From contig NZ_JANTYU010000005.1 of NCBI RefSeq assembly GCF_024806835.1, positions 62,001 to 126,000 of the forward strand: DNA of 64,000 nucleotides, in the 5' to 3' direction. Position numbers and translations under genes: made by a program. This DNA comes from Xanthomonas sp. 3793 (GTDB lineage: Bacteria; Pseudomonadota; Gammaproteobacteria; Xanthomonadales; Xanthomonadaceae). Every line of letters starts with the position of its first letter. The first letter of the stretch is position 1. The notes beneath the pieces were generated by a model, which searched no databases, was not told the DNA's origin, and saw nothing but the letters and a program-made list of their open reading frames with translations. This document shows, in pieces, positions 18,117-25,405 of the stretch.

Positions 18117-18476
18117 ATGAAACGCGCCTTTCTCGCACTGACGATAGCGACGTTTTCGTTTCTCTTGCATGCCGAGACGCCGCGTTCGAACGCGTGGCGG
18201 GAAAACCTGCACCTCCTCGGCGAGAATGGCGGAAGTCGGTCGCGGTTGGTTGATCTTCTTGGTACCCCTGCCATCACACAACAGCTGCTTGTCAGCAACC
18301 CGACTACCTATCTCAAGAGCGGCCCAGCGCACTGCTTTGCGGTCTCCAAAGGGCAAACGCTTCAAGCGTGGTATTACCCGATCGACGACGCGGGCTATTG
18401 GGTGATGCTGAAGGACGGCATGATCCAGTACATTGCCTTTGAGCCGGCACACTCCGCTCCCTTACTGCCGCCTTGA
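18117..18476 (+). CDS. Small secreted hypothetical protein
   Basis: A 119-residue protein starting 17 bases after the aminopeptidase stop. An N-terminal signal peptide (MKRAFLALTIATFSFLLHA) is followed by a mature part with LVDLLGTPAITQQ, YLKSGPAHCFAVSKGQ and a C-terminal WVMLKDGMIQY. The layout resembles small SmpA/BamE-type periplasmic folds, but this is a guess. Base composition is lower in GC than the neighbours and its codons are less biased, which may mean recent gain or weak expression. Only moderate confidence that it is functional. Confidence 0.6.
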   Translation: MKRAFLALTIATFSFLLHAETPRSNAWRENLHLLGENGGSRSRLVDLLGTPAITQQLLVSNPTTYLKSGPAHCFAVSKGQTLQAWYYPIDDAGYWVMLKDGMIQYIAFEPAHSAPLLPP

Positions 18477-18561
18477 TCCGGACATCGGCAGCAAGACCCG
18501 CCTCGGCGGCGACTGACTCCTTGCTGGTCGCTGGCGATGTAGCAGGCGTTCCCACCAGCCA

Positions 18562-19320
18562 CTACCCCGGCGAGCGCAACAACGGCGCAATCGTGCGCAT
18601 GCGTGTCTGGGTGGCCGGGCCGACCAAGGCAAATGCGGTTTCGCCTTCAGCCCAGTACTGCGCCAACAGCCGGCCATCGCGACGTTCGCCAGTCGGCATC
18701 GGCCCGCTGCGTGGACGCAGATACAGACCAATGCGCGCGCCGTCGGCATCGCCATACACCAGCATCGCGGCCGCGCCTTCCGGTGTGGAAAGCAACTGCC
18801 CCCCATGCAGCGTATAGCCCTGCGCACGCAGATCCGGCACGGCGCCGGCGCGGCCGAAATGCGCGCGTAACCACGGCTCCAGCTCGCTGCGGCGCCGCAC
18901 GTCCAATGCCACGCCCTGATGCGCGCCAACCTCGGCATCGGCAAACAGGCGATACGCGGCCACGGCATCGGCCATCGGAACACGCTGGCTGGCCAATTGG
19001 CGCTCACGCAGCTGCCAGCCCAGCCCGGTGCCCAGACCCAGCGCCAGGACGCAGCTGGCTGCCACACCGGCGATGGTGCGCCGTCGCTGCTGCAGGCGGC
19101 GACGCACGGCTGCCGGTGTCACCAAGGCAGTGGACTCAACCGGCTGCGGACCTGCATAGGCCGCGCGCAATGCCTCGGCGTCACGCTTCCAGCCGGCCAC
19201 GCGTGCGGCGGTGTCGGGATGCGCCTGCAACCAGGCCGACACCCAGGCGCGCGCATCGGCGTCCAGGCGACCATCGACGTAGGCGTGCAGATCGTGCTCG
19301 GTGGGCGTCGGGCGCGTCAT
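18562..19320 (-). CDS. Transmembrane anti-sigma factor
   Basis: A 252-residue inner-membrane anti-sigma factor. The cytoplasmic N-terminus (HDLHAYVDGRLDADARAWVSAWLQAHPD) is the helical ChrR/RskA-type sigma-binding domain. A single transmembrane helix (about 83-102, TIAGVAASCVLALGLGTGLGW) separates it from a periplasmic domain of roughly 150 residues. No zinc HxxxCxxC motif is present, so it is not a redox ZAS anti-sigma. It is coupled to the sigma gene by a 4-base ATGA overlap (19317-19320). The periplasmic domain probably senses an envelope signal related to the divergent catalase. Confidence 0.87.
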   Translation of the reverse strand: MTRPTPTEHDLHAYVDGRLDADARAWVSAWLQAHPDTAARVAGWKRDAEALRAAYAGPQPVESTALVTPAAVRRRLQQRRRTIAGVAASCVLALGLGTGLGWQLRERQLASQRVPMADAVAAYRLFADAEVGAHQGVALDVRRRSELEPWLRAHFGRAGAVPDLRAQGYTLHGGQLLSTPEGAAAMLVYGDADGARIGLYLRPRSGPMPTGERRDGRLLAQYWAEGETAFALVGPATQTRMRTIAPLLRSPG

Positions 19321-19847
19321 TTCAGGATCCTCAACGCCGGTTCCGGCGAGACGGTCTTCGGTGCCGTCGCACCTTCATTGAGCAGCCGCAGGCGGTCGCG
19401 GGCCCGCGACAGACGCGACATCACCGTGCCGATCGGGATGCCGAGGGTATCGGCCACCTCGCGGTAACTGAAACCCTCCACGCTGACCAGCAACAGCAGT
19501 GCGCGTTGCTCCGGTGGCAACTGACCAAGGCTGGCGAGCAATGTCCTGCCGGCATGCACCCGTTCGGCGGAGGCGGATTGGCCCTCCTGTTGCGCCGAGA
19601 ACAGGCCAAGCACGCGTTGCCAGCGCGCGGCACGCCGCTTTCCGTCCAGGAACTGCCGGTACAGGATGGCGAACAGCCAGGGCTGCAAGGCATCGCTGGT
19701 ATGGCGGGTGCGCCAGCGGCGTAGTGCGCGCTCCAGGGTGGCCTGCACGAGATCGTCGGCAGCGGCCGGGTCGCCGGCGAGCGAACGCGCAAAACGCCGC
19801 AACGGGGGCAGCACCGCCTGTAGCTGGGTGTCGTCGAGCTCATGCAT
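19317..19847 (-). CDS. ECF-family RNA polymerase sigma factor
   Basis: A 176-residue extracytoplasmic-function sigma factor. Region 2 spans about LPPLRRFARSLAGDPAAADDLVQATLERAL (helix 2.1-2.4). Region 4 contains LPPEQRALLLLVSVEGFSYREVADTLGIPIGTVMSRLSRARDRL, the helix-turn-helix that binds the -35 element. Three in-frame starts exist (19871 GTG, 19868 ATG, 19847 ATG). The predicted promoter at 19877-19902 would start transcription at about 19870, so the first two would be almost leaderless; 19847 is therefore preferred. The gene is coupled to its anti-sigma, and both are divergent from a catalase-like/cytochrome b561 pair. Confidence 0.9.
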   Translation of the reverse strand: MHELDDTQLQAVLPPLRRFARSLAGDPAAADDLVQATLERALRRWRTRHTSDALQPWLFAILYRQFLDGKRRAARWQRVLGLFSAQQEGQSASAERVHAGRTLLASLGQLPPEQRALLLLVSVEGFSYREVADTLGIPIGTVMSRLSRARDRLRLLNEGATAPKTVSPEPALRILK

Positions 19848-19876
19848 GGGCAGTGGTGGCAGTGGCATCACGATAT

Positions 19877-19902
19877 GGACGCGCCGGGAGGAGGATTATT
19901 CC
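19877..19902 (-). promoter_or_regulatory. Predicted ECF promoter for the sigma/anti-sigma operon
   Basis: On the - strand GGAAT (19902-19898), a 16-base spacer, then CGTCC (19881-19877). The other divergent promoter has the same GGAAT-N16-CGTC arrangement, which suggests the ECF sigma factor drives both. It is only 6-10 bases ahead of the longest possible start, arguing for the downstream ATG. Confidence 0.6.
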
Positions 19903-19941
19903 CTGCCTGCAGCGAACGTCTCGCACCGCATGCACGGTCGT

Positions 19942-19967
19942 GGAATAGATGGGTCTACGCGCCGTCT
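19942..19967 (+). promoter_or_regulatory. Predicted ECF promoter for the catalase-like operon
   Basis: GGAAT (19942-19946), a 16-base spacer, then CGTCT (19963-19967). A start of transcription at about 19974 leaves a 22-base leader with GGAG (19986-19989) 6 bases before the ATG. It matches the promoter on the other strand of the same 150-base gap. Confidence 0.65.
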
Positions 19968-19995
19968 CACTCCATCCATCCACTCGGAGCCAGCC

Positions 19996-21087
19996 ATGAC
20001 GTTGCCACCTCCCTCCCCCGGACACACGCGCCGCCCGGTGCTCCCGTTGCTGGGCATTGCTGCCATCGCCGGTGGGATCGCCATCGCCTTTGCCTGGACC
20101 GCCGGCTGGATCGGCGGCGACCGGCTCACCGCCGCGCGCATGACCGATACCATCGAATCCAGCGGGCCGCCGCATCCGGGCTTTCGGCGTGCGCATACCA
20201 AGGGCGTGTGCGTGAGCGGGCAATTCCAGTCCAGCGGCAAGGCGAGCTGGCTGTCGTCGGCGCGCATCTTCAGCCAGGCCAGCACGCCGGTGCTGGGGCG
20301 TATGTCGATCGGCGGCGGCGACCCGCATGGCGCCGATGGCGCGGCGCGCGTGCGCAGCATGGCGCTGCTGTTGCGCAGCGACGACGGGCAGGAATGGCGC
20401 ACCGCGATGAACAGCTTTCCGTTCTTCGTGGTGGCCACGCCGGCCGGCTTCCAGGCCCTGAATGTGGCCTCCAAGCCGGACCCGGCCACTGGCAAACCGG
20501 ATCCGGAAAAACTGGCCGCCTTCGGCAAGCAATATCCAGAGGCCGCCAAGTTCCAGCAGTGGGCCAAGACCGCACCGTGGTCGGATAGCTGGGCCAACAC
20601 GCAGTACAACGGCGTCAATGCGTTCCGCGCGATCGCAGCGGATGGGCGCGAGCGCTACATCCGCTGGTCGATGCGCCCGCATACGCCGTTCAAGGAATTG
20701 AGCGCCGAGCAACGCAAGCAGGCCGATGGCGATTTTCTCGCCACCGACCTGGATGCGCGGCTGGCGCAGGGGCCGTTGCGCTGGGACATGGTGTTGACCG
20801 TGGCCGAACCCGGCGATGCGGTGGATGATCCCTCGCAGCCGTGGCCGGAGAGCCGCAAGCAGATCGTGGCCGGGACGCTGACCCTGGATCATGCGCAACC
20901 GCAGGCCAACGGGCCGTGCCGCGATCTGAACTACGATCCGCTGATCCTGCCCAAGGGCCTTGCCGCCTCCAACGATCCGATCCTGGCCGCGCGCTCGTCG
21001 GTGTATTCGCAGTCGTTCAACCGCCGCGAGCGCGAGATCGCCAGCGGCAAGGGCAGTGCCGCCACCGGCCAGGGAGCACATCAATGA
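19996..21087 (+). CDS. Catalase-like peroxidase (SrpA-type), membrane-anchored or secreted
   Basis: A 363-residue short catalase-fold protein with an N-terminal transmembrane or signal segment (about 16-36). The catalytic histidine is in RRAHTKGVCVSG (His67), the equivalent of RAHAKG in SrpA-type catalases. The NSFPFFVVAT segment matches the heme-distal Asn loop (normally NNxPVF). It is shorter than the classical 480-residue clade 3 catalases. Divergent from an ECF sigma/anti-sigma pair and coupled to cytochrome b561, so it is likely an envelope peroxide-defence system. The longer frame upstream is ignored. Confidence 0.87.
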   Translation: MTLPPPSPGHTRRPVLPLLGIAAIAGGIAIAFAWTAGWIGGDRLTAARMTDTIESSGPPHPGFRRAHTKGVCVSGQFQSSGKASWLSSARIFSQASTPVLGRMSIGGGDPHGADGAARVRSMALLLRSDDGQEWRTAMNSFPFFVVATPAGFQALNVASKPDPATGKPDPEKLAAFGKQYPEAAKFQQWAKTAPWSDSWANTQYNGVNAFRAIAADGRERYIRWSMRPHTPFKELSAEQRKQADGDFLATDLDARLAQGPLRWDMVLTVAEPGDAVDDPSQPWPESRKQIVAGTLTLDHAQPQANGPCRDLNYDPLILPKGLAASNDPILAARSSVYSQSFNRREREIASGKGSAATGQGAHQ

Positions 21088-21626
21088 GCCGTCCGACGCA
21101 CTTCAACCTGCCCGCGCGCGTGCTGCATTGGCTGATGGCCGTGATGATCCTGACCATGCTGTTCGTCGGTGTCGGCATGGTCGCCTCGGTGACGCAACGG
21201 CCGTGGTTGATCGATCTGCATCGCCCGTTGGGTATCGCGATCCTGGTCCTGGCGGTGCTGCGCCTGATCAACCGCCTGCGCCATCGACCGCCGGCGTTGC
21301 CTGCGGATTTGCCTGCCTGGCAGAAGGCCGCCGCGATCGCCTCGCACTGGCTGTTGTATGCGTTGATGCTGGGCATGCCGTTGATCGGCTGGGCGATGCT
21401 GTCGGCCGGTGGCTACCCGATCGTGCTGTGGCCCGGCGCGAACCTGCCGGCGATCGCTCCGCATGATCCGGCGCTGTATGCGTGGCTACGCACGGCGCAT
21501 GGCTGGCTGGCGTATCTGCTGTTCGCCACCGTGTTGGGGCATCTGAGTGCGGCGCTGTTCCATGCGTGGGTGCGCCGCGACGGCGTGTTTTCGAGCATGG
21601 CGCGTGGGGAGCGGTCTGCGCGTTGA
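21084..21626 (+). CDS. Cytochrome b561
   Basis: A 180-residue four-helix membrane cytochrome, coupled to the preceding catalase-like gene through ATGA with AGGGAG as ribosome-binding site. Candidate heme ligands are His15 (LHWLM), His46 (LHRPLG), His139 (AHGWLAY) and His153 (LGHLSAALFH), the standard pattern. It probably passes electrons from quinol to the periplasmic partner. This gene pair recurs with ECF sigma factors in other proteobacteria, which agrees with the local promoters. Confidence 0.93.
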   Translation: MSRPTHFNLPARVLHWLMAVMILTMLFVGVGMVASVTQRPWLIDLHRPLGIAILVLAVLRLINRLRHRPPALPADLPAWQKAAAIASHWLLYALMLGMPLIGWAMLSAGGYPIVLWPGANLPAIAPHDPALYAWLRTAHGWLAYLLFATVLGHLSAALFHAWVRRDGVFSSMARGERSAR

Positions 21627-21704
21627 CAGGGTTTAGGTTGATCGTGGATTGACGGAGAGCTGCGAGAGATCGGCAGATGGTCGGCTGCATTGAGCGGCAG
21701 CGCC

Positions 21705-21838
21705 AAATTCCCTCCTCCCGCCGGGAGAAGATGCCCCACGGGGCGGATGAGGGGAGGGGCGGAGCCTATTGCGGTTGGAGCCACACGCGTGGCTTCGCCC
21801 CGTCCACTCGCCCCACCCCCTCTCCCGTGGGAGAGGGG
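21705..21838. repeat. Xanthomonas-type interspersed GGGAG/CCCTC element
   Basis: The left part (CCCTCCTCCCGCCGGGAGA, GCCCCACGGGGCGGATGAGGGGA) and a right perfect hairpin of 10 bp (CCCCTCTCCC / GGGAGAGGGG, 21817-21838, 2-base loop) flank a central segment. A related but shorter and degraded copy is at 10262-10470. No coding sequence is in the 21627-21951 gap. Confidence 0.7.
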
Positions 21839-21951
21839 CTTTATCACGCTCGGCACTTCGGTTGGCAGAGAGCTGCGCAACCCAGTCTTGCGCTTCGCAT
21901 TGACGCAGCGCGGCTCGGTTTCGTCCTGCATGTGTGCAAGAGCGCGGTGGT

Positions 21952-22740
21952 TCAGCGGGCGCGTTTTGCTTTTGTCGCAGATTCCGGCGCTGCGATGCCC
22001 TTGCCGGTCGCTGCCCAGTAAATCCCGCCGTACAGATGATCCAGATAGCGCGGGTCGTTGTACGCCTCGGCCAGATGACCAAGCGCCGTTGCGAAGACAC
22101 GGCCGCCTTCGAAGTGGTGGTACCACGCCACCGGGTGGTGTTTGCCCATGCCCTTGGCGACCTGGCCCGGCCAGATCAGCGTTGGGTCGTAGCTGGTTTC
22201 ATCCACCGTCAGCAGCGTGACCAGATCGTCGCTGTAGGGCGGGTCGTATTCGTACCACTCGTCGCTCCACACCCAGCGCTTGGGCAGGCCCGCGGTGGCG
22301 GGGAAATTGGCCTCTACCACGTCCACCATCGCGGTCTGCATGTACGGATGGGTGCGGAACGAGCGGCCGATCAGATGGTCGTACCATTCCCACTCGCCGC
22401 GCCTGATCGCAAATGCCTTGTGCACCGCGACCACGCCGCCCCCATTACGCACGTATTTCTGGAAGTTGGCCCGCTGGGCAGGATCCAGATCGGTGGCCGG
22501 CGTGTTGAGCAGCACGATGGCTGCGTATTGCGAGAGGTCGCCATCGAAGGCCTTGGCATTCCATGCCCACACCATCTCGACGTAATGCTCGCGCGCCATT
22601 GCTTCGAACTGCGGCTTGGCCACCGGGATGTAATCGTGGTGGTACTGGTTGGGGATAGCCGCCACCAGAATCTTGAATTGCTCGGCCGATGCATTGAATG
22701 CGCAAATCAGCAGCAAGCCCAACAGCCACACAGGTTTCAT
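21952..22740 (-). CDS. Secreted ThuA-like protein
   Basis: A 262-residue protein with a signal peptide (MKPVWLLGLLLICAFNASA). The mature part is a ThuA/class I glutamine-amidotransferase-like fold: FKILVAAIPNQYHHDYIP, YAAIVLLNTPATDLDPAQRANFQKYVRNGGGVVAVHKAF and TALGHLAEAYNDPRYL. ThuA proteins act in disaccharide use (trehalose in Sinorhizobium); here the periplasmic location suggests processing of a plant or host sugar, but that is an inference. The frame extends upstream, but the signal peptide sets the start at 22740. It stands alone between divergent neighbours. Confidence 0.88.
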   Translation of the reverse strand: MKPVWLLGLLLICAFNASAEQFKILVAAIPNQYHHDYIPVAKPQFEAMAREHYVEMVWAWNAKAFDGDLSQYAAIVLLNTPATDLDPAQRANFQKYVRNGGGVVAVHKAFAIRRGEWEWYDHLIGRSFRTHPYMQTAMVDVVEANFPATAGLPKRWVWSDEWYEYDPPYSDDLVTLLTVDETSYDPTLIWPGQVAKGMGKHHPVAWYHHFEGGRVFATALGHLAEAYNDPRYLDHLYGGIYWAATGKGIAAPESATKAKRAR

Positions 22741-23093
22741 GCAGTTACTCGTGGTGGTGACGATCGCCGGGCAGTGTACCTGCGCGGCGACGGCATGCCT
22801 TCGCACGCATTTGGAATAGCTGTGATTCGCGCCAGAGCGCATGGGCGATGCAGGCGGCTGCTTACCGACGCGATCGCAAAGCACGCACTGCGTGCAACGT
22901 CGCAGTGCGCTTGCTTACACGATGCCGCACGCACACGCACCAGATGCATGGCTGCAGTGCGGCGACCGACCGCTCGCAGGATCTCTGCCGATTCACCGCC
23001 CTGGCCGTGTTCGCTCTGCGCTCAGCAGCACTGTGCCGATGCCGCAAGCTAAACACGCCGAAGGTGATCACGTACTGCGGCGTCCACCAGCAG
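22741..23093. other. Non-coding gap
   Basis: No credible gene. Open frames on both strands are low-complexity and have no recognisable motifs. No terminator with a T-run was noticed at the end of the response-regulator gene. Confidence 0.6.
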
Positions 23094-23696
23094 TTACAAC
23101 CAGCCTTTCTGCCGTGCCAACCGATACGCTTCGATGCGATTGGCCACGCCCAACTTGCCGATGCACTCGGACAGGTAATTGCGTACGGTGCCATGCGAGA
23201 GCTGCAGCTGCTGTGCGATCTCGCTGGCCGAGCGGCCCTCGCCGGCCAGCCGCAGCACGGTGCGTTCGCGCTCGCTCAACGGGTCGGCTTCCACCCAGGC
23301 ATCCATCGCCAGTTGCGGGTCGATCACCCGGCCGCCGCGGTACACCTGGCGCAGCGCACTGACCAACTGTTCGGCCGGCGCGTCCTTGAGCAGATAGCCG
23401 GCTACGCCGGCCTCCAGCGCGCGGCGCAGGAATCCTGGCCGGGCAAAGGTAGTGACGATCATCACCCGCACCGGCAGTGCCTGGCGCTGGATGCGCTGCG
23501 CCAGTTCCAGGCCGCTCAACCCGGGCATCTCGATATCGGTGACCAGCACATCCGGCTGCAGCCGCTGCAGCTCGCGCCAGGCGGCTTCGCCATCGCCGGC
23601 GCTGCCGACCACGTCGATGTCCTCTTCCAGCCCCAACAGGGCCACCAGGGCGCCGCGCAGCAGCGCCTGGTCTTCGGCCAACAACACCCGGATCAT
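23094..23696 (-). CDS. NarL/DesR-type response regulator
   Basis: A 200-residue regulator: receiver domain (AEDQ at 8-10, phospho-Asp54 in VTDIEMPGL, Lys in YLLKDAP), then a LuxR-type helix-turn-helix (LSERERTVLRLAGEGRSASEIAQQLQLSHGTVRNYLSE). Downstream of its kinase in the same direction (88-base gap). It presumably controls the divergent ABC exporter, as DesR/LiaR-type regulators commonly do. A palindrome that could be its target lies at 25234-25247. Confidence 0.93.
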   Translation of the reverse strand: MIRVLLAEDQALLRGALVALLGLEEDIDVVGSAGDGEAAWRELQRLQPDVLVTDIEMPGLSGLELAQRIQRQALPVRVMIVTTFARPGFLRRALEAGVAGYLLKDAPAEQLVSALRQVYRGGRVIDPQLAMDAWVEADPLSERERTVLRLAGEGRSASEIAQQLQLSHGTVRNYLSECIGKLGVANRIEAYRLARQKGWL

Positions 23697-23784
23697 CGCG
23701 CGCGCTCGTCTGTGTGCAACGGCTGAGCACGATAACAGCGCTGACGCATGACGTGCATGGCAGCGCTGTGCCAGCCAGGAGCGA

Positions 23785-24972
23785 TCAGCGCGGTTGCGGC
23801 ATCAGCGGCGCGGACAGCGGCGCGCTTGCCGGCTCCGACGCGGACTGCGGCAATGGCACGCTGGCGCGCAGGCGCATGCCGCGCGGCAAGGCCTCCACCT
23901 CCAACGCACCGCCCACGCTCTGCACGCGTGCGCGCATGCCGTCCAGGCCGTTGCCGGGCACGATCACCCCACCGCGTCCGTCGTCGGTGATTTCCAGCAA
24001 CGCGTGTTGGCCATGGGCACGCAGGCTCACCCGCACGCGCCGTGCCTGTGCGTGACGCTGCACATTGGTGGCCGCCTCACGCACCACCAGCGCCAACGCA
24101 GTTTCGTGCTCGGGCGGCAGCGGCAGCGGCTCCAACGTGTGCTCCAGCGCGATGCCGTCCATGTCCAGCAGCACCCTGGCCGATGCCAGCTCGGCCACCA
24201 GCCCGGCGGCGCGGATGCCGGTGACCGCACGCCGCACCTGCGCCAGTGCATCGCGAGAGATCTGCGCCACCGCATCGATCTCGTTCCGTGCAGCCTGTGG
24301 ATCGCGCTCGATCAGGCGCGCGGCCAGGTCGGATTTGAGCGCCACCAGCGACAAGGTGTGGCCCAGCAGGTCGTGCAGATCGCGGCCGATGCGCTCGCGC
24401 TCGGCAGTGGCGGCCAGCCGGCGCACTTCGTCCTGCGATAGCCGCAGCAGCGCATCCTTGCGTTCGTTGATGCTGTACACCGCCATCACCACGGACATGC
24501 CCAGCACCGACACTGGAAACCACACCAACCCCTGCCAGGCCATTCCGAGCCAGCGCGCCCAGGCCAGGTACAACGCGTTCATCAGCAGCAGCATGGCGAA
24601 ATGCCGCCACAGCGCATGCCGCGTGGAAGGGCGCAGGCTCAGGCAGGCAAATACAAAGTAGCTGATGCCCGACGCGTACACCGGCAGCAGCGCGGCGCTG
24701 AGTACCCCCATCGCCCAGGCATAGCGGTACAGCGTGCCGCGCGGCGCCAGCAACATGCGCGCGTACAACAACAGGAAGACCGGGTAAGACAGCAACGTGC
24801 ACAGCCACCAGGTGCTGTCGTAGCCGCGCGTGGAAAACACCGGCACCACAAACACCCAGGCCGACCACAGCAGATGCACCGCATCCATCCACGGCGATTG
24901 GCCCTGCGCCAGGCGCGCGGCCACTTGCGAATTTGCGGCGGGACGAAGCCAGGCCGGGAGACTCAGGTGCAT
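23785..24972 (-). CDS. DesK-type sensor histidine kinase
   Basis: A 395-residue kinase of the HPK7/DesK group. The N-terminal half has about five or six transmembrane helices (residues 33-168) and essentially no extracytoplasmic domain, so it probably senses the membrane itself. The HisKA_3 site is GRDLHDLLGHTLSL with His200. The HATPase part has N-box VREAATNVQRHAQA and G-box TDDGRGG. The C-terminus is Ser/Ala/Pro-rich. The start ATG was chosen at MHLSLPAW; an ATG 97 bases upstream is possible but extends into low-complexity sequence. Confidence 0.9.
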   Translation of the reverse strand: MHLSLPAWLRPAANSQVAARLAQGQSPWMDAVHLLWSAWVFVVPVFSTRGYDSTWWLCTLLSYPVFLLLYARMLLAPRGTLYRYAWAMGVLSAALLPVYASGISYFVFACLSLRPSTRHALWRHFAMLLLMNALYLAWARWLGMAWQGLVWFPVSVLGMSVVMAVYSINERKDALLRLSQDEVRRLAATAERERIGRDLHDLLGHTLSLVALKSDLAARLIERDPQAARNEIDAVAQISRDALAQVRRAVTGIRAAGLVAELASARVLLDMDGIALEHTLEPLPLPPEHETALALVVREAATNVQRHAQARRVRVSLRAHGQHALLEITDDGRGGVIVPGNGLDGMRARVQSVGGALEVEALPRGMRLRASVPLPQSASEPASAPLSAPLMPQPR

Positions 24973-25405
24973 CGGAATGGATCCGTGGGAGTGAGCGGAT
25001 TCTGCCACCGCCGTGCTCGCCTGGGCGTGCTGCGTGGCGGGACGAGATGGGTGAGCGGCCTCATGCATGTGGAGTGAAGCTGGCTGCGGATGGCACGCCT
25101 TGCGGCGGCGCGGCAGCCAGCGCATCGATGGTGGAGCGGCACCCGTAACGCAGACGAAGTCGGTAGTCAGGCCTCGGCGCAAGCATGCTCGCTCGCGCCG
25201 GCCACCCACAGTCGCGCCTGTCATGGCATGCAGGTGACAGCTGTCACTGGTCGCGGCGGCCGGCCAGCCGCATGCTGCGCAGCACCTTGCAGTTGCACCG
25301 TACCGGCTGACCGTTGGTCGCCTCGCTGCAGTTGGTGACTTCCGGCAGCTTGCGGCGCGCCCTGCAGGCGGTCACATTCTGCGCAGCCTTCTGTCCTGGT
25401 TATCG
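24973..25405. other. Divergent promoter region between kinase and exporter
   Basis: 433 bases with no gene. It holds the perfect 14-base palindrome at 25234-25247 and must carry the promoters of both divergent operons. Apart from the palindrome nothing clear is seen. Confidence 0.6.
25234..25247. promoter_or_regulatory. Perfect 14-base palindrome, candidate response-regulator operator
   Basis: GTGACAGCTGTCAC, 159 bases before the adaptor-gene ATG (25406). Its position between the DesK-type kinase gene and the exporter operon is what would be expected for a NarL-type regulator site. No second copy was noticed in the window, but no exhaustive search was done. Confidence 0.5.

Noticed and set aside
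15784..18138. A 784-residue open frame on the - strand opposite the HAD and M17 genes
   Set aside because: It is antisense to two genes with complete catalytic motifs and is Arg/Gly/His/Gln-rich in the way GC-rich shadow frames are.
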